Part shown: positions 46,744 to 58,980 of the stretch, piece by piece
Numbering within the stretch: the stretch's first letter is position 1
Layout of the letters: each line of letters begins with the position of its first letter
Assembly: GCA_023853785.1 (NCBI GenBank)
Contig: JAJIRX010000567.1
Span: 1,364,001 to 1,428,000 of the forward strand
DNA length: 64,000 nucleotides
Reading direction: 5' to 3'
Source: Psilocybe azurescens
Taxonomy: Eukaryota; Basidiomycota; Agaricomycetes; Agaricales; Agrocybaceae
The notes under the pieces: model-generated
The model's database searches: none
The model's input: only the letters and a program-made list of their open reading frames with translations
Told to the model about the DNA's origin: nothing
Made by a program: the position numbers and the translations under genes

Positions 46744-49700
46744 CTATACTTTCACCAGCGCTGCTCGAAGAAGTGGATGAAGAAACAGAATTCGTCCGTG
46801 ATGAGGATGGTGAGGAAGAAAAAATGAAGAAGACAACGAAGAGGAATTACACGAACCCTCTTGTTGTACCGGAAGCGAAGCCAGTAACGAGCTTCGCAAC
46901 CGCGCTGCCGCCGGATCGAACGTCCAGAGTTCCCACCTCTCGAGGGTAGCTATCGTCAACCCTGACGATGTCAGAGAATGCAATGCCAGCGGCGATAGGG
47001 TTACTTTAGCCTTCCCTTGCGACCGCGGCTTGCGGCGAATTCCTACGAAAGAGCTATTCGTTACACCCCACCCTCCCCGCTCGCACATCACATCCGCCAG
47101 CAAAATCAGTACAGCGTTCCTCCACGGCGATTGCGATGAATACGAACTTGTGGGCGTCGTCGACCCACTTAAATCCTGTGTATGCCTAGCGTTCAAATCA
47201 TAATCATCCGCAGCGCCAATGTTACCCGGAAATGGTACTGTCAAAAGTTCGGATGACCTCCTAGTCGTCTCTTTTTCCGATGCACGCCGTGAATGGACAC
47301 CATGGCCGGATACGGGAAATGCGGAGGTCTCGAATGCAGTGGCTAGTCTCGCCCGAGGAATTAATGGGGATCCTATCTGAGAAGACGACGCGTTGCTATT
47401 GCTCCTGGATCTTTTCCCTAGACTGTCCCTCGACGACACACGACGCAATTGTTGCTGTTGATGATGTATGGCACGAGAACATGAGCACCTTCTCGTCGGG
47501 TCGTCCAGGTATAATTTGAAGAACTGAACTACATTATTCACCGAAAATGCGACGGACAAGCTCTCCATCGGCAGCTGGCCACATGAAGGGCAAATCTTGC
47601 AATTCACAGCCGAGACCTGAAGGTGATCTATTCGTCCGTGTGCTTCCTCCAATACGGAAATACATTCCCCGTGTGACCGTCCCACAGGGACACGGAACCT
47701 GCTTCTGTAGCGGCTGCAACAACAAGCCTCATACTTCCATTCATCTCTGCCCTACACGCATGTACCTTCCGTACCAAATCGAAAGGATTCCCAGGCTGAA
47801 GATAGCAGTCTTGGAGCATCATCGGCTCATAATCTCCCGTCTCCACCAGTTCAAGCACGCCGTCATCCAGAGCGAAGGCAATAAGCACCCTATTTTCTGG
47901 GCTAACGTGCAGGAGTGAGGCGCAGATGACAGTAGCCCGCCGCGACGCCGTGAAATAAGTAACTGCGGGCAGATCTCCCACAATCCATCGCGCAGCTATG
48001 CCATTTTCGTAAGTTGCCAATAGTACGGTACCGCTGCCTTTTGATTCGGGCGAACTTGGTTCAGAAACAGGAGGCGTGCGTCCAGGTGTTCTTGAATATT
48101 CCGGCATCGTGGGCACAAATCGCATCTCCGTAACTCCCGCAGAGGAATTTTCCAAGGCCAGAGGCGGCAAATGTTTGACTTGCCCACTAGTCCTACTCAC
48201 GCTCCATATGGCGATGAGGCCCGCTCCTGTCCCTACGGCAAAATATCGACCCTTGTCGTCCACAGCCACCGAAGTCACTGTCGAGCCCGCGGACGAAGAC
48301 GTGCTTGCCATCCGCAGTAAAATATCCGTGGCATCAATCGAAACGTGTTTCTTCGTGTCAGAATTCCAGATAATAATTTCATTATAGAGTCCAACAGAAA
48401 CAACGGTCCGTCCATCCTTGCTGGCCGCAATAAGCTCAACGTCGCTTGGGAAAGCTCGTGGAAGAGTGGAGAAAGAAAATTTTTCCTGGAAAGTTTTTTC
48501 ATCTTCCAGCGCTTCCGAAGCATTGTGGGTATCGTCGCCTTGCCTTTGCGCATCCAGTAGCTCCGTATTCTTCATAAGATAGAGAAGCAATCCATATAGC
48601 GCACCGGTCGTAGCTGCGATAGGAACCACCAAGATAGTGAGTATCCACAACATGAACTTGAACGTCCACATCGTATATCGGGAATGCACCCCTGAAGGGT
48701 TCTTGACGTCATCACTACCTGCGCTGAAGGTGATGATAGTAGGAACCTCGATGCGCAGATGTAATAGCGGCGTCTGGGTGGGATTTAGGGTCTTCCAGAT
48801 ATGCTCTGCGATCGAAATTGCGTCCGCAGCCAAGCGTGTCTTCGTCCTTGAAATGGCACCAAGAGGTCTAGGAAGAGCAGAGTGTAACGTAGAGGTTGCT
48901 GCTGTGTATGTCGTATAGTATAAAGTAGCTGCAATTGCAAGGAGCTAGATAAGAACATCATCATCGAAAGGGTGTTAGAGGTCCACGCATGATCAAGGAT
49001 GCAAAGAATGCTTCTCAACGCACCATAAGGAGACTGATATTGGTGGCAGCTCTTCCTTGTAAAAGATTCTGAGTACTCAAGATAAGTTTCTGCCACCCCG
49101 AACGCGGATACTTCGTGTTCGTGTTATCTTTCTTTGGTGATACAGAAGGGCCCAAGCTGGCGTTCTGTCGGAGAAGTTCATCCAGCTGGGAAAAGGATAT
49201 CAATCAGCTCTCTATTAGGACTTCAATCATATTGGGACAAACCTCCAGCCTGGCAATATCGATTGAGAGAACCGCCATAAAGAAAGTATGCGCCAAAAAC
49301 CAATGCGCAACCAGGACAACGATGGCAAAAATGCAAAATTGACGCACGGCGCCAACTGCAAACACCGCTATAATGCCCAAGATAGCATTATATGATACGA
49401 CTTTGAGTGTATTAGAAGTTCCCGCGCGACTCAATCCCTCTGCGATGCGTTGCTTGACAGAGAGCGTGACAGATGTTTTACCAACCGCATCTACCTAATA
49501 CGTGCAAATAATTTATATGAGTGAAAGACGACGAGACCGCGGCCGGCAGGTGTCGCTCACCAGAGTGAACATATTTTCAGCGCCAACAAAAACGATTACT
49601 ATCGGAAGTACCTCCCTGGATGAACGTAAATCGGCGACCATAGATAACAAATTTACTGGCCGGACGTACCATGGGACCATAGTGATTTTGAATCCTACGA

Positions 49701-50846
49701 GCGCACATACACTAAGTGACGTGATAGTTGACACAGCAATTTCGACAAGAGCGGTGAATGTTACTCCCAGGCGAGAATGGACGGCGTCCATATATTTGAC
49801 GGACCAGATCACGTATGCGATGAATCCAATGTATGCTAAATAAAGAAATGCCGAAATAGCCGACCAGCCCTTCGTGGTGGAAAGATGAGGATCGTACTAT
49901 TTTCAATGAATGAATTAGAAAAAGTGTTAAGCCCAATGCATTCAAAAGAACAGGAATATATACGTACGTCAAGAGCAATCAGGGTAGCTTCGGGGCCTCG
50001 GTCAGCGACCTCGGCGTCCTGAGAAACCGTATTTTGGACAGTGTGAACCCACAGCGCGTGTTCCGCTCCAGAATCCCAGCAAGGACTATTTGGAAAGAAG
50101 TAACTCAGGGCAAGGAAGGTGGCATAATCCAATTTACTTCCTCCGACATGTGGTTCATAGGACCCTCGGCCTGCTAGGACCATTTGCGGGGTGACGGGAA
50201 TGCCAGAAACAGAGACATTCTTTGAATTGCTGAGGGTATCAAAAACATTGGAGTCAGATAGGAGGGCGGACTTGTCGTAGTTCCAGAATGCGAGGGGGGA
50301 AATGACTAGACATTTCCCGTCCGTTTTTTAAGGCAAGGCGAGTCTCCACTAGAAATAATGTCTTCCAGGCGTCGTTCGAGATCAAGTGTTGACAGTAGAA
50401 TTTGGTGGTTCAGTGCTCCATCATCTTCCACAAGTGGACTTTGTATGAAGATATGTTCTATCCGGATAGCATTGTTAGCTCTGCATTTTGCCCGGGTGAC
50501 GGCATCTTCATGCACGCGAAGAGTGTTTTGAGTTTGCCAAAGATTGACGAGGTCATCATCCGCCCTAAGTGTTGAAACGGGATGTAGTGCACATCCCCAG
50601 TTGTAAAGGAGAGATTGAGAAGAATTCCGCGACGAGGTGTAGAGGTCAAGAGCTGGATAGAATAGGGACGTAATGACAACACATGAGATGAGAATGACAC
50701 GAATCTGGTGGGTGGCACAGTGTCTATAAAGCTATGAGAGCAGGATTCAAGCATGAATTGAAAGGTACTCACAAGCCGAACTGAAGAAAAAATCTTTGGC
50801 TGAGAGTCCGAATCCACTGGTACGCGCGAGAGATGGTTGTGAGCAT
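46744..50846 (-). CDS. SCP1: SREBP cleavage-activating protein (SCAP) homolog
   Basis: ER sterol sensor that escorts SREBP (Sre1) for cleavage; in fungi it couples sterol and oxygen levels. The start at 50846 gives MLTTISRAYQWIRTLSQRFF, followed after splicing by a first membrane helix and a lumenal loop. The sterol-sensing domain lies between about 49950 and 49200: GWSAISAFLYLAYIGFIAYV, LGVTFTALVEIAVSTITSLS, PIVIVFVGAENMFTLV, VSYNAILGIIAVFAVGAVRQ, FLAHTFFMAVLSIDIARLE. The C-terminal half has another helix and WD repeats (SVGLYNEIIIWN, YFAVGTGAGLIAIWSVSR, EAGSVSLWDGHTG). At 47667-47670 a G run (minus strand) lacks one base; restoring it joins SLWDGHTG to ECISVLEEAHGRIDHLQVSA. The stop is at 46744. 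More than 1,000 residues. Confidence 0.93.
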
Positions 50847-51161
50847 GGAAAGAAAGTGACTACGGATTGCTGTGCTGAATTTGGTGGCCTTTCTATAGGA
50901 TTTTGAACGGCGGCTGATATAATGACAGAGGATGAAAAGGTAGAGAAAAAAAAAGGATCTAGGAGGGTTCAAGGGTCATAATTGAGTTGGGAACCCTGGA
51001 ATCAGTCAATGATAAGTCTAAGCCACCACCGAATTTCTATAGAAGCATTTCCCCGCCAGTGGTGAGGTCACGTGCGCATATTCTTATTTCTATGGCCCCA
51101 GGCATTTGGCGAAACCCGCCTCTCTTCCGTCCACCACTTACTCTGGTATCTTCCTCAAGCA
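50847..51161. promoter_or_regulatory. Shared divergent promoter SCAP/PDX1
   Basis: Only 315 bp separate the SCAP start (minus) from the PDX1 start (plus), so both promoters must lie here. No clear TATA box. Confidence 0.5.
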
Positions 51162-52433
51162 ATGGCTTCGATGAAGGGCGTGTTCATAGCCCGCAGAGCT
51201 TCTCGAGCAATGCCAACAGCGACATTCGCAACCCGACGTTAGTCTCTTGTCCATTTCACCTCATTTGAACTATAATTGAATTCAATTTCGGATAATTTCA
51301 GTGTTCCATGGCTCAAATGCGCGACGGGCTATCACCAATTTTCAGATGCCTGCCATGTCGCCAACCATGACCGAGGGCGGTATCGCATCTTGGAAGAAGC
51401 AAGTCGGAGAATCATTCGTTCAAGGCGATGTCCTGGTGGAAATTGTAAGTGCAGACTCGAATCTTGATGCGTCTGTGGGATTCACGTTTACCAAATGTGC
51501 TTCTTGGTGTACAGGAAACAGACAAGGCTACTATTGATGTTGAAGCACAGGATGATGGTATTATGGGCAAAATCTTGGTATGGCCTTGTCAACTTTACAC
51601 TGAAGGTGTTCATTTATTAACATTTACCCCAACCCCATCAGGCACCGGACGGTACCAAGGGTATTCAAGTAGGGAAAGTCATCGCTCTGCTCGCAGAGGA
51701 AGGCGACGATATCTCCAACCTCGAAGCACCCAAAGAAGAGGCGGCCCCATCGCCGAAGGAAGCAGAAAGACCCACATCTAATTCTGCGCCTCCCCCCTCG
51801 GAATCCCTGTTCACTCAGTCTCAACCAATCCAGGCTGCTGAAGGTCACTCGCATACCCTCCCCGAACATGCACGACCATTATTTCCATCTGTACATCGTC
51901 TTCTGCTCGAACACAATGTCACCAAACCAGGAGACATCAAAGGCACCGGAGTGAGAGGTATGCTCACTAAGGGAGACGTGTTAGCTTTCCTAGGAAGGGC
52001 TTCGAGTCCACTTGGAACTTTCAAACCGAGTATCTCTCCCATTGAAGAAGCCAATCAAGCTAGAGGGAAGACCCCGACTCAGGCAGCAGCTGCAGCACCT
52101 GTAAGTCTTTGTCTGACGCGTTAATCAAATCCGTGTTCATTTCTTTTCAATATAGCCTCCTCTTGATGGTCCTTCTATCCGAAGGCTTATTGTATCCTCT
52201 ATGCTTCAGGCTTCGATCAAAGCGAGGAACACCATACCTACTGGTAAGTATCACGACTATTTTCAACGCAGATACAATCTCACCACTCTCACTCAAATTT
52301 AGCCATAAAAGACGCGGATTTCGATTCCGTTCTCGCAGACTATCTACCCCCTGCTCCCAAGTCAACATCGCAGATACCAGCTGTTACTCCTACATCCACC
52401 AAGTCCCAGAACTACCTGGACGGCCTATATTAA
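51162..52433 (+). CDS. PDX1: Pyruvate dehydrogenase complex protein X (E3-binding) PDX1
   Basis: Mitochondrial protein that anchors dihydrolipoamide dehydrogenase (E3) to the E2 core. The start at 51162 gives a basic presequence (MASMKGVFIARRASRAMPTA). After the first intron comes FHGSNARRAITNFQ, then the lipoyl domain: MPAMSPTMTEGGIASWKKQV, GDVLVEIETDKATIDVEAQD, with the lipoyl Lys in TDKA. A Pro/Glu/Ser linker precedes a peripheral-subunit-binding domain (FPSVHRLLLEHNVTKPGDIK, GVRGMLTKGDVLAFLG). A short end, PLDGPSIRRLIVSSMLQASI, stops at 52433 without the E2 catalytic domain, as in fungal protein X. About six exons. Confidence 0.92.
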
Positions 52434-52708
52434 TGACCAGTCACAGAGCTGCTGCATACCTGTTATAATTACTAGCCACATTATACACCAAACTTAGAGG
52501 CTTTGCCACCCGCTGGACATTATGCAGGACAGAAAGACAGCACACTCGAGGCTGATCGAAACTTTGAGCACTGAGTCAAGTTGTCAACACAGTGAGTGAA
52601 GGCAGAGTAAAAGTTGGTACGTGACTCGGATGTTACGGTCCGGACTCCGTGGATTCATTTTCTGCCGTGACCGGGGTTCTCCCTCAATCCTTGTTTGATC
52701 TCTATCTC

Positions 52709-54668
52709 ATGGCCCAGGACGATGTACTTCCACCCGTAAGTTGTGATCCAACAAAGACTACTGAGAGCAAGGCCCCATGAAATAACACAGCGCGTTCTTT
52801 CCCTTGACACGGCAAATTACTTGTCGAAATCCAAATTCTGCTACTACGTGCAGGTACTAACAGCATCTGTGCATGACGTGCGATACTTTGTGGCCCTTCT
52901 CCGAGGCGTTCAATTCTCTAATGTGCGTCGAGATCCTACTTTGAACGAAAGGATTGTCGTGATACTCAATGCTGGGACCCACTAGCGCGCTACTGTTACA
53001 GTCACCGAGACGGGCCTTACTATCACTGTGGAAGAAGCGCGTACATTACTGGGTAAAAAGCGCGTTTATCTGATAATGGTTCTCATTACTTAATTGTATT
53101 GTGAATTACTTCGCTTCTGTCATCTTTTTGCTGCAGGAACCGCGTTCATCTTCGCAGATGTGTTCGACGAATACACATTCCACGCCGAACCTCCACCGCG
53201 TCCTCGACTCCACGAAAAACCATCATCAAGGCCTAAGCGACAGGCAAAGCAGAAATTGGAGTCAGCTACAGGGAAAGGCCAAGGTGCTCTATCGTTCTCT
53301 GAGACAGAATCCGAATCCGAAGAGGAGAGCAACAAACCTCAAGACCAGCGGGAATACCAGCAGGAAGAGGAAGAAGAAGATGAATACCCAGAAAATGCAG
53401 CCTTCGAAATTCCGTTAAATACACTTATTGAGTGCTTGAATATCTTTGGAACAGCGGGGCCAGCGACTGGAAATATTAATTCATCGTCTGGAGCCGCAGA
53501 TGATGGGGATAGAGGAGAAGGGGCAGGGAGGAGAGGGAGGGGCAGGGGCGGTAACAGAGCAGGTCAAGGCAGAGGCTGGCCGAATCGGAATGAAGGCAAC
53601 TCAGATGGCGAGAACGGCGAGGACAGAGATGGTGAAGGAGCCAACCCGGGGCAAAGGGGGCTGGACGCATATTTTGGCACTGGTGGTTCAGAAAAGAGGA
53701 CCAGCATGCGTCTTTCTTATCCTGGCGGGGGATACCCTCTTACATTAATCATGTATGTCTATTGGCCCACTGAAGTCTTTCTTTCTGATGTATACTGGAC
53801 AGTGCTGAGGACGCATCTGGGCCCACTACAACCTGCGAAATCACCACATTTGACCCGGAGCCTCATCTCGAGCTCGATTTCGATAACTCCAAAACGTCAG
53901 TCTCTTTTCTCTACATCTTTTAATCAGACTCATTTAACCGCTTTCGTAGAGTGCTGAAGATTATTCTGAAAGTATGTATCTATCCTACCTTCCGTCCTTT
54001 CCCTGTCCACTAACACAAGTATAGTCTTCATGGTTGCGAGATGCGCTGTCTGAACTAGATCCCTCATGCGAGAAGCTGACCTTTGTGGGTAACCCGCCAA
54101 CGTCTGCGACCCAACAAAATATGCCTACGGGGAATGACATGAATGCTCGACAAAGGCAAAAGCAGCCGCAGAGAGCTACTGCGGCAAAACCCATGTTGCG
54201 CATCCAGGCCACAGGCTCATTTGGGAGCACTGAGGTACATTTCCTGAATATAACGTTTGCACTTGCGATGAAACCGGCCTCTCCCCTTTCTTTGCCTCTA
54301 TCTATAGATGGATTACCCAAACGACCGTGATGTGCTCGAGACATTCGAATGCACGAGGAGCGTCACCTTCAGGTTGGTGTTGCCAAGTTTATAGTGTAAA
54401 ACCAACTCAAATGTTTTCGCTCAGCTACCGATTCGGACATATTGCTCGTACTATCAAAGCACTTTCTAGTTCAACAAAAACGTCTCTGAGAATAGACGAT
54501 GATGGCCTTTTAAGCCTCCAATTCTTGATGCCTTCTCCTAAGCCGAGAACAGCGGCAGGCCGTAGTGATGCTTTCATTGAGTTCAGGGTAGGTCTTACCC
54601 AATTTCACAATTCACGTTACTGAGATGCTTAACACGCTCAGTGCTTGGCCTTGGATGATGGAATTTAA
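52709..54668 (+). CDS. RAD1: Checkpoint clamp subunit RAD1 (9-1-1 complex)
   Basis: PCNA-like subunit of the Rad9-Hus1-Rad1 clamp that signals DNA damage. The start at 52709 gives MAQDDVLPP, joined to VLTASVHDVRYFVALLRGVQ, then TVTVTETGLTITVEEARTLL and GTAFIFADVFDEYTFH. After a long insert come YPGGGYPLTLIM, TTCEITTFDPEPHLELDFDN, WLRDALSELDPSCEKLTFVG, TFECTRSVTFSYRFGHIART and DDGLLSLQFLMPSP, ending FRCLALDDGI at 54668. The insert (about 53190-53690) is acidic (Glu/Asp runs), then Arg/Gly-rich (GRRGRGRGGNRAGQGRG). It lies where the clamp subunit has a surface loop. Around ten exons. Confidence 0.92.
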
Positions 54669-54994
54669 AGCTGGTCAGCCAGCACAGACAATCTGCTGAT
54701 TCTATTACGCACGATCAGCTCGTGTATTCTCATGTTATGTTGTATTGTTAAATCTCAATTCGGGCCTGGATAATTGGAACGACTGGAACATGAAATGGTA
54801 GAAAGTAGTATGAACCTATTTCTCGCCTTAACTTGTGGGCGATGGCGTGGTACGCTTGGATCGTTACCCAGGTCCCCGATGATGATTTATGAAACATGGA
54901 TGCAAATCGGACTCAAAAGGCTCGAGTGATGTTTTAGGCAGAGAATTTATTGATTTCTAGGCCAGGATACACAAGGATATTCCAAGTAGCAAAA
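54669..54994. other. Intergenic, convergent 3' ends
   Basis: About 330 bp between the stops of RAD1 and the lipoyl-like gene. Nothing recognised. Confidence 0.6.
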
Positions 54995-56079
54995 TCATAG
55001 CCATTCGTCAAGCTCAACGCTTCTAGATGTTGACTGAGAGGAAAGATTTGAAACAATCATTCTTCGAATGGCCGCCCCATCGACCTACAGAAACCAGAGA
55101 AGGATTTAGCTATTTAACTGGCGAATAACCAAACATATATCCTTACTTGAGATTGATCTATGTCTGCTGCAGACCCTGGCCATTGGGCAGTAGACGGAGT
55201 AAACGGTGACGACACCTCGTACTGTTGCTGTTGACTTATTCGCTGAGGTGTTGGACAAGGTGACATTGCAACCCGAGTTTCCGAGGGTACGTCGAGACCC
55301 AGTGATTCCAGAGGCTTTGGTATAGTTCCACGTGGGCCACCGACATGTGCACTACGCTGACCGTACCCCATAGTGTGCATCTCGAACAGAGATGGAGTGC
55401 GGGGGACATTGTAGGTGTGCGTGGAGACGATAGGGGTTTAAACTGCTCAAAGTGCCGAGGAGAGGACACCGTGCTGCTGGGAGTAGCAGGCAGGGAGTTC
55501 AATGCGGGAGGTAATGGCAAATTTGACTGGTTCTGCAATACAGAGAGTTCGCTCATATCTCTAGCGACCAGGGCGATGAGTTGCTCGACGGGGACATTGG
55601 ACGTGCCATCGGGTATCTAATGAAACACAAGTTCAGAACAGTCGATTTCTCGGGTTGATTTATTTCGAAGAACTGACCAGAATTTTGCCTAAGATACCTG
55701 GACACTGAGCTTCGACATCAATCATATAAAGGTCTGATTCCTAGAAGAACGTGCCCAACCCAAATAATGTTAAGCCCGTCCTTAAACGAATAGCAAGAAA
55801 CATACAATTTGCAGTAAGACATCTCCAGCATCGAAAGCCTCTCCTTCTTTCTTTTTCCAGCGCGTAATCGTACCCTCTGTCATCAAAGGGGACATAGCAG
55901 GCATCAAAATACCTTGTCGTTTCAAAGACCCATGGATCCCTAAAGATTTCCATGAGTAACCGCAATGCAGAACAGCAGCCGGCGTGAATCGCGATGGGGT
56001 ACTCACATCGCCTTTTGACCTGCCCAAATGCGCCGCGCGTCTGCCCCGCAGAAACCTTGGAGAACTTGAGTGCACTCAT
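54995..56079 (-). CDS. PDX1-like mitochondrial protein with a lysine-less lipoyl domain
   Basis: The start at 56079 gives a presequence-like head ([20 protein letters not shown]); splicing continues [20 protein letters not shown] and [20 protein letters not shown]. The lipoyl hairpin then reads [20 protein letters not shown]: Leu-Tyr stands where the lipoylated Lys-Ala should be. [19 protein letters not shown] completes the domain. A Ser/Pro/Thr-rich linker replaces the E3-binding domain. The last exon ([20 protein letters not shown]) resembles the end of PDX1 and stops at 54995. Inside the linker the frame breaks at TTTAAACCCC (plus 55433-55442): one extra base would restore [20 protein letters not shown]. 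Paralog of PDX1, 2.6 kb away. Function unknown; probably mitochondrial. Confidence 0.8.
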
Positions 56080-56693
56080 GGATTTGAAGAATCCAGATCT
56101 TAGTTTGTTAGAAGGTGTCGAGGGGAGCGTCCAACCTGGGGAACGAGGCGAGTTTGATTCCGTTGACCAGCAACAGAAGTGGGGTATCTAAGACCCAAGT
56201 TTCCGAGTATTTATGCTTCCGGCGCAAATTGATGGCGCCGCTGCTCGCAATTATGCATCAACTGTTTCAGGCTATCACGATACCGTGATGATACAGCCAC
56301 TATGCAACTCACGACCTTAGCTTAAACTATCCCTCAGATGACTACAGAACTTTGGACTCTTGACATTGGCAAGAAAGATTATTTCCCTTACTAACACAAT
56401 AAACTCCCAGTAACTGGCCCAAAGTACCATAGGTTACCGCTGTCGCTGCCCCTCGTCTGATTTACTTCGGGCAGTAACTAACGTTCAGCTCCTTGCGTCT
56501 AGTATGATCAAAGAACAGGCAAGTAGCCTGTTAGATATCTCTACCAACCTAAATGGCGCGAATAACAATAAACAACCAGCTTGTCAAAGATACGCTTCTA
56601 AAGCGACGATCCAACATGTTCGAATCGCGAGTAAATTATGGGTTATATGAGTGATGCTACAAAACAAAGAAAAAAATAATATACGAGTCCCTG
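56080..56693. other. Intergenic between lipoyl-like gene start and U2B'' stop
   Basis: About 610 bp holding the promoter of the minus-strand lipoyl-like gene and the 3' region of the U2B'' gene. No other feature seen. Confidence 0.5.
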
Positions 56694-57833
56694 TTATTTC
56701 CTTGCAAACGTGATCTGTAATGCAAAGGTATGTGTCAGGAGACGTAGAACGATGGTAAGTAAAGTCAGAAAAAAGCACCTTGATCTTGTTCTCCCCGTCC
56801 AACTTGTAATTGTGCAAAGCATCTTTCGCCACACCGGCACTTCCCTCGTCCAAGAATTCCACGAACGCGATGTCTCGTTTTGTTGGAATGAGACGGACTT
56901 CGTGAAGATTGGGGTACCTGCAAAATATAATCAGTGATGACTTCAGCGATAATTCGACAGCTGATACGCAACTGAGAAAAGAGAGCCATAAGCTGATCTT
57001 TGGTGACGGATTCGGGTAGATTTTGAAGGAAGAGGATTTTGTTTGGTGGAAGGTATTCGTCGGGCATTTGTACATTCGGTCGCTTGGGAGCAGGCGCAGC
57101 GGCACCCCCATCCACTAGACATTGTGATTAGTCAACTGAAGATTGAAAGAGAGCGAAACAAACCTTCGGCAGCCAGTCGTTTCGCTCTGAATTTTGATTT
57201 GAGGGGATTGGTATACCGTGTTTTCTCTTTCGTATGATATCATTACATATAGCACATCAGAAAATAACTGTCAAACGCACTTTTATGCTCCTCTCTGTGT
57301 GCTTTATGCTCGTCGAAGTGGTCGGTGTCCAGCTTCTTAACTACTGCATCGGACCGCGTCCGGGCAAATGATATTTGCTGTTAACTCGAAGTTAATGTCT
57401 GGGTACAGCATACCATACTTTACCACGTACCATTGGTTTTGAGTACAGCGGAAAACGTTGCACGTCTTTCATCGCGTTCTTGGCGATCTCCGGGGACGCG
57501 AAGGATACAAATGCTTGCCCACGCATGCGCAGATTTCCATGGGCTACAACGTCCAGAACTTCTCCATACACCTTGAACAGGCCACGTAGCGACGCCTTCA
57601 TAACTGATGAATATCAGCAATAGCATCAGTAGCTCGACCATGTTCAAGTGATATGAACGCCTACCATCGGGCTTAATCTTCTCATTCAAGTTCTGGATAT
57701 AAAGAGTCTCACAGGAATATTCGTCGATAGCGGGCGTCGGTTGGGATGTGGCCTCTACCGTTGTTGGAGTTTCTGTCGACACAACACCTTCCATAGCTCC
57801 AGACGAGGTTGGAGGGGGTGCAAGTTCAGCCAT
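56694..57833 (-). CDS. U2 snRNP protein B''/U1A-like
   Basis: Binds U2 (and/or U1) snRNA stem-loops in the spliceosome. The start at 57833 gives MAELAPPPTSSGAMEGV, a ~35-residue head. RRM1 follows: ETLYIQNLNEKIKPD, intron, MKASLRGLFKVYGEVLDVVA, MRGQAFVSFASPEIAKNAM. A middle part (DHFDEHKAHREEHK) and a Pro/Ala linker lead to RRM2: NKILFLQNLPESVTKDQLMA, YPNLHEVRLIPTKRDIAFVE and DGENKIKITFARK, with the stop at 56694. Two RRMs and this C-terminal ending are typical of the U1A/U2B'' family. A single fungal homolog may serve both snRNPs, so I leave the symbol empty. Confidence 0.92.
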
Positions 57834-58212
57834 TTGAATGAGTATTTTGAATAAAATGACTTTGGACCAAGAGTCGAAATCATTCATTCTGTTTGGTCTT
57901 GTTGAGCTGAAGGCTTGAACTCGAAATACGTTCGAGTTCAATGAAGCTTGTTCAAAGCAACCCACTTACTACCAATACAGCCCGCATTCTTGCGGAGGAT
58001 TACCCCACAGTATTTACATCTGGTCTAGGCGGCAAGTCTTGCTTAATCTATCAAGCCCAGCCCAACCTCCCGAAGATTCGAAATCTGACTTAATCTTAGG
58101 CTGTATCTCTAATACTTAGTCCTCTTGCTCTGCAATACAATGTCTTACTCCCCTGCTCTGCCCTTTCTATTTTCTCTGAAGTGCTGCATCTCGAGCCCTT
58201 GGCCTGGTAGCC
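57834..58212. promoter_or_regulatory. Divergent promoter U2B''/DUF6593-like gene
   Basis: About 380 bp between divergent starts. Not resolved further; no clear TATA box. Confidence 0.4.
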
Positions 58213-58980
58213 ATGGATCTTTATTTCATTCCCAATGATCCTGAGCACACGCTCTTGGTCTCTGCAAATGGTGTACCTCATTATCAAATCGATACGGATG
58301 AACCTTTCGAACAACCGTGCATCACGTTAATCCAACGCCCTGGTGCTTCACCTGAAGACAGCATAGTTGCCGAGATTGAGTGGAGAAATCGTGAGACACC
58401 AACCATCCTACGTTGTCCTCTACTCGGCGATGCTGGTCAATGCGTTGGAATGCGAGGTATTGGAATAAGATCATTGCATTACCTCTACAAACGATATAAG
58501 TTCGGCTCGTAAGTTCGCGAACTCTTTCCCGTGTTCTGCTTCGATGAATTGGCCTATTGATTGTTCAAATAGTGTGCGATATTTTGTTGGAGATGATGCT
58601 TTCGAGTATCGTTGGAAAGCGGTCAAGGGTGCTGGATGTGTTGTGAGCTTTGCTTTCTTTATCAAACTTCAAAGTCTACATGTTGCTAATCCCTCTAGCT
58701 CACACGCTCAGATTCAAGTACAGAAATAGCGTCCTCCATGAGCGTGCTCGGGACGGAGGGTATTTTCGCTGGCGAAAAAAAGCAGGTGCTCCGCATCCAA
58801 CCGTGCACTTTGGATATCGACCTAATCATCCTCACTTTCATCATCATGGAAAGAAAACGCCGTGAGCGTGAGGGGACGGATAATCAGAAAGGGGCACTTG
58901 GTTCAGATGCCAATTCCATCAATGAAGTCGAAGACGAAGGCATGGTCGAATTGGGCGATGTTGAGACCGGAGAACTCTGA
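58213..58980 (+). CDS. DUF6593-like basidiomycete protein
   Basis: Unknown function, family common in Agaricomycetes. MDLYFIPNDPEHTLLVSANG starts the protein, then DTDEPFEQPCITLIQRPGAS, VAEIEWRNRETPTILRCPLL and, after an intron, RYFVGDDAFEYRWKAVKGAG, where the YRW block is typical of the family. A second intron precedes IASSMSVLGTEGIFAGEKKQ and a hydrophobic stretch (CTLDIDLIILTFIIMERKRR). The C-terminus is acidic (VEDEGMVELGDVETGEL). Three exons. No signal peptide. The family call is by pattern and could be off by a related DUF. Confidence 0.75.

Noticed and set aside
46620..46949. Plus-strand frame of 109 codons, charged
   Set aside because: Antisense of the SCAP C-terminal exon, which carries the family signature.
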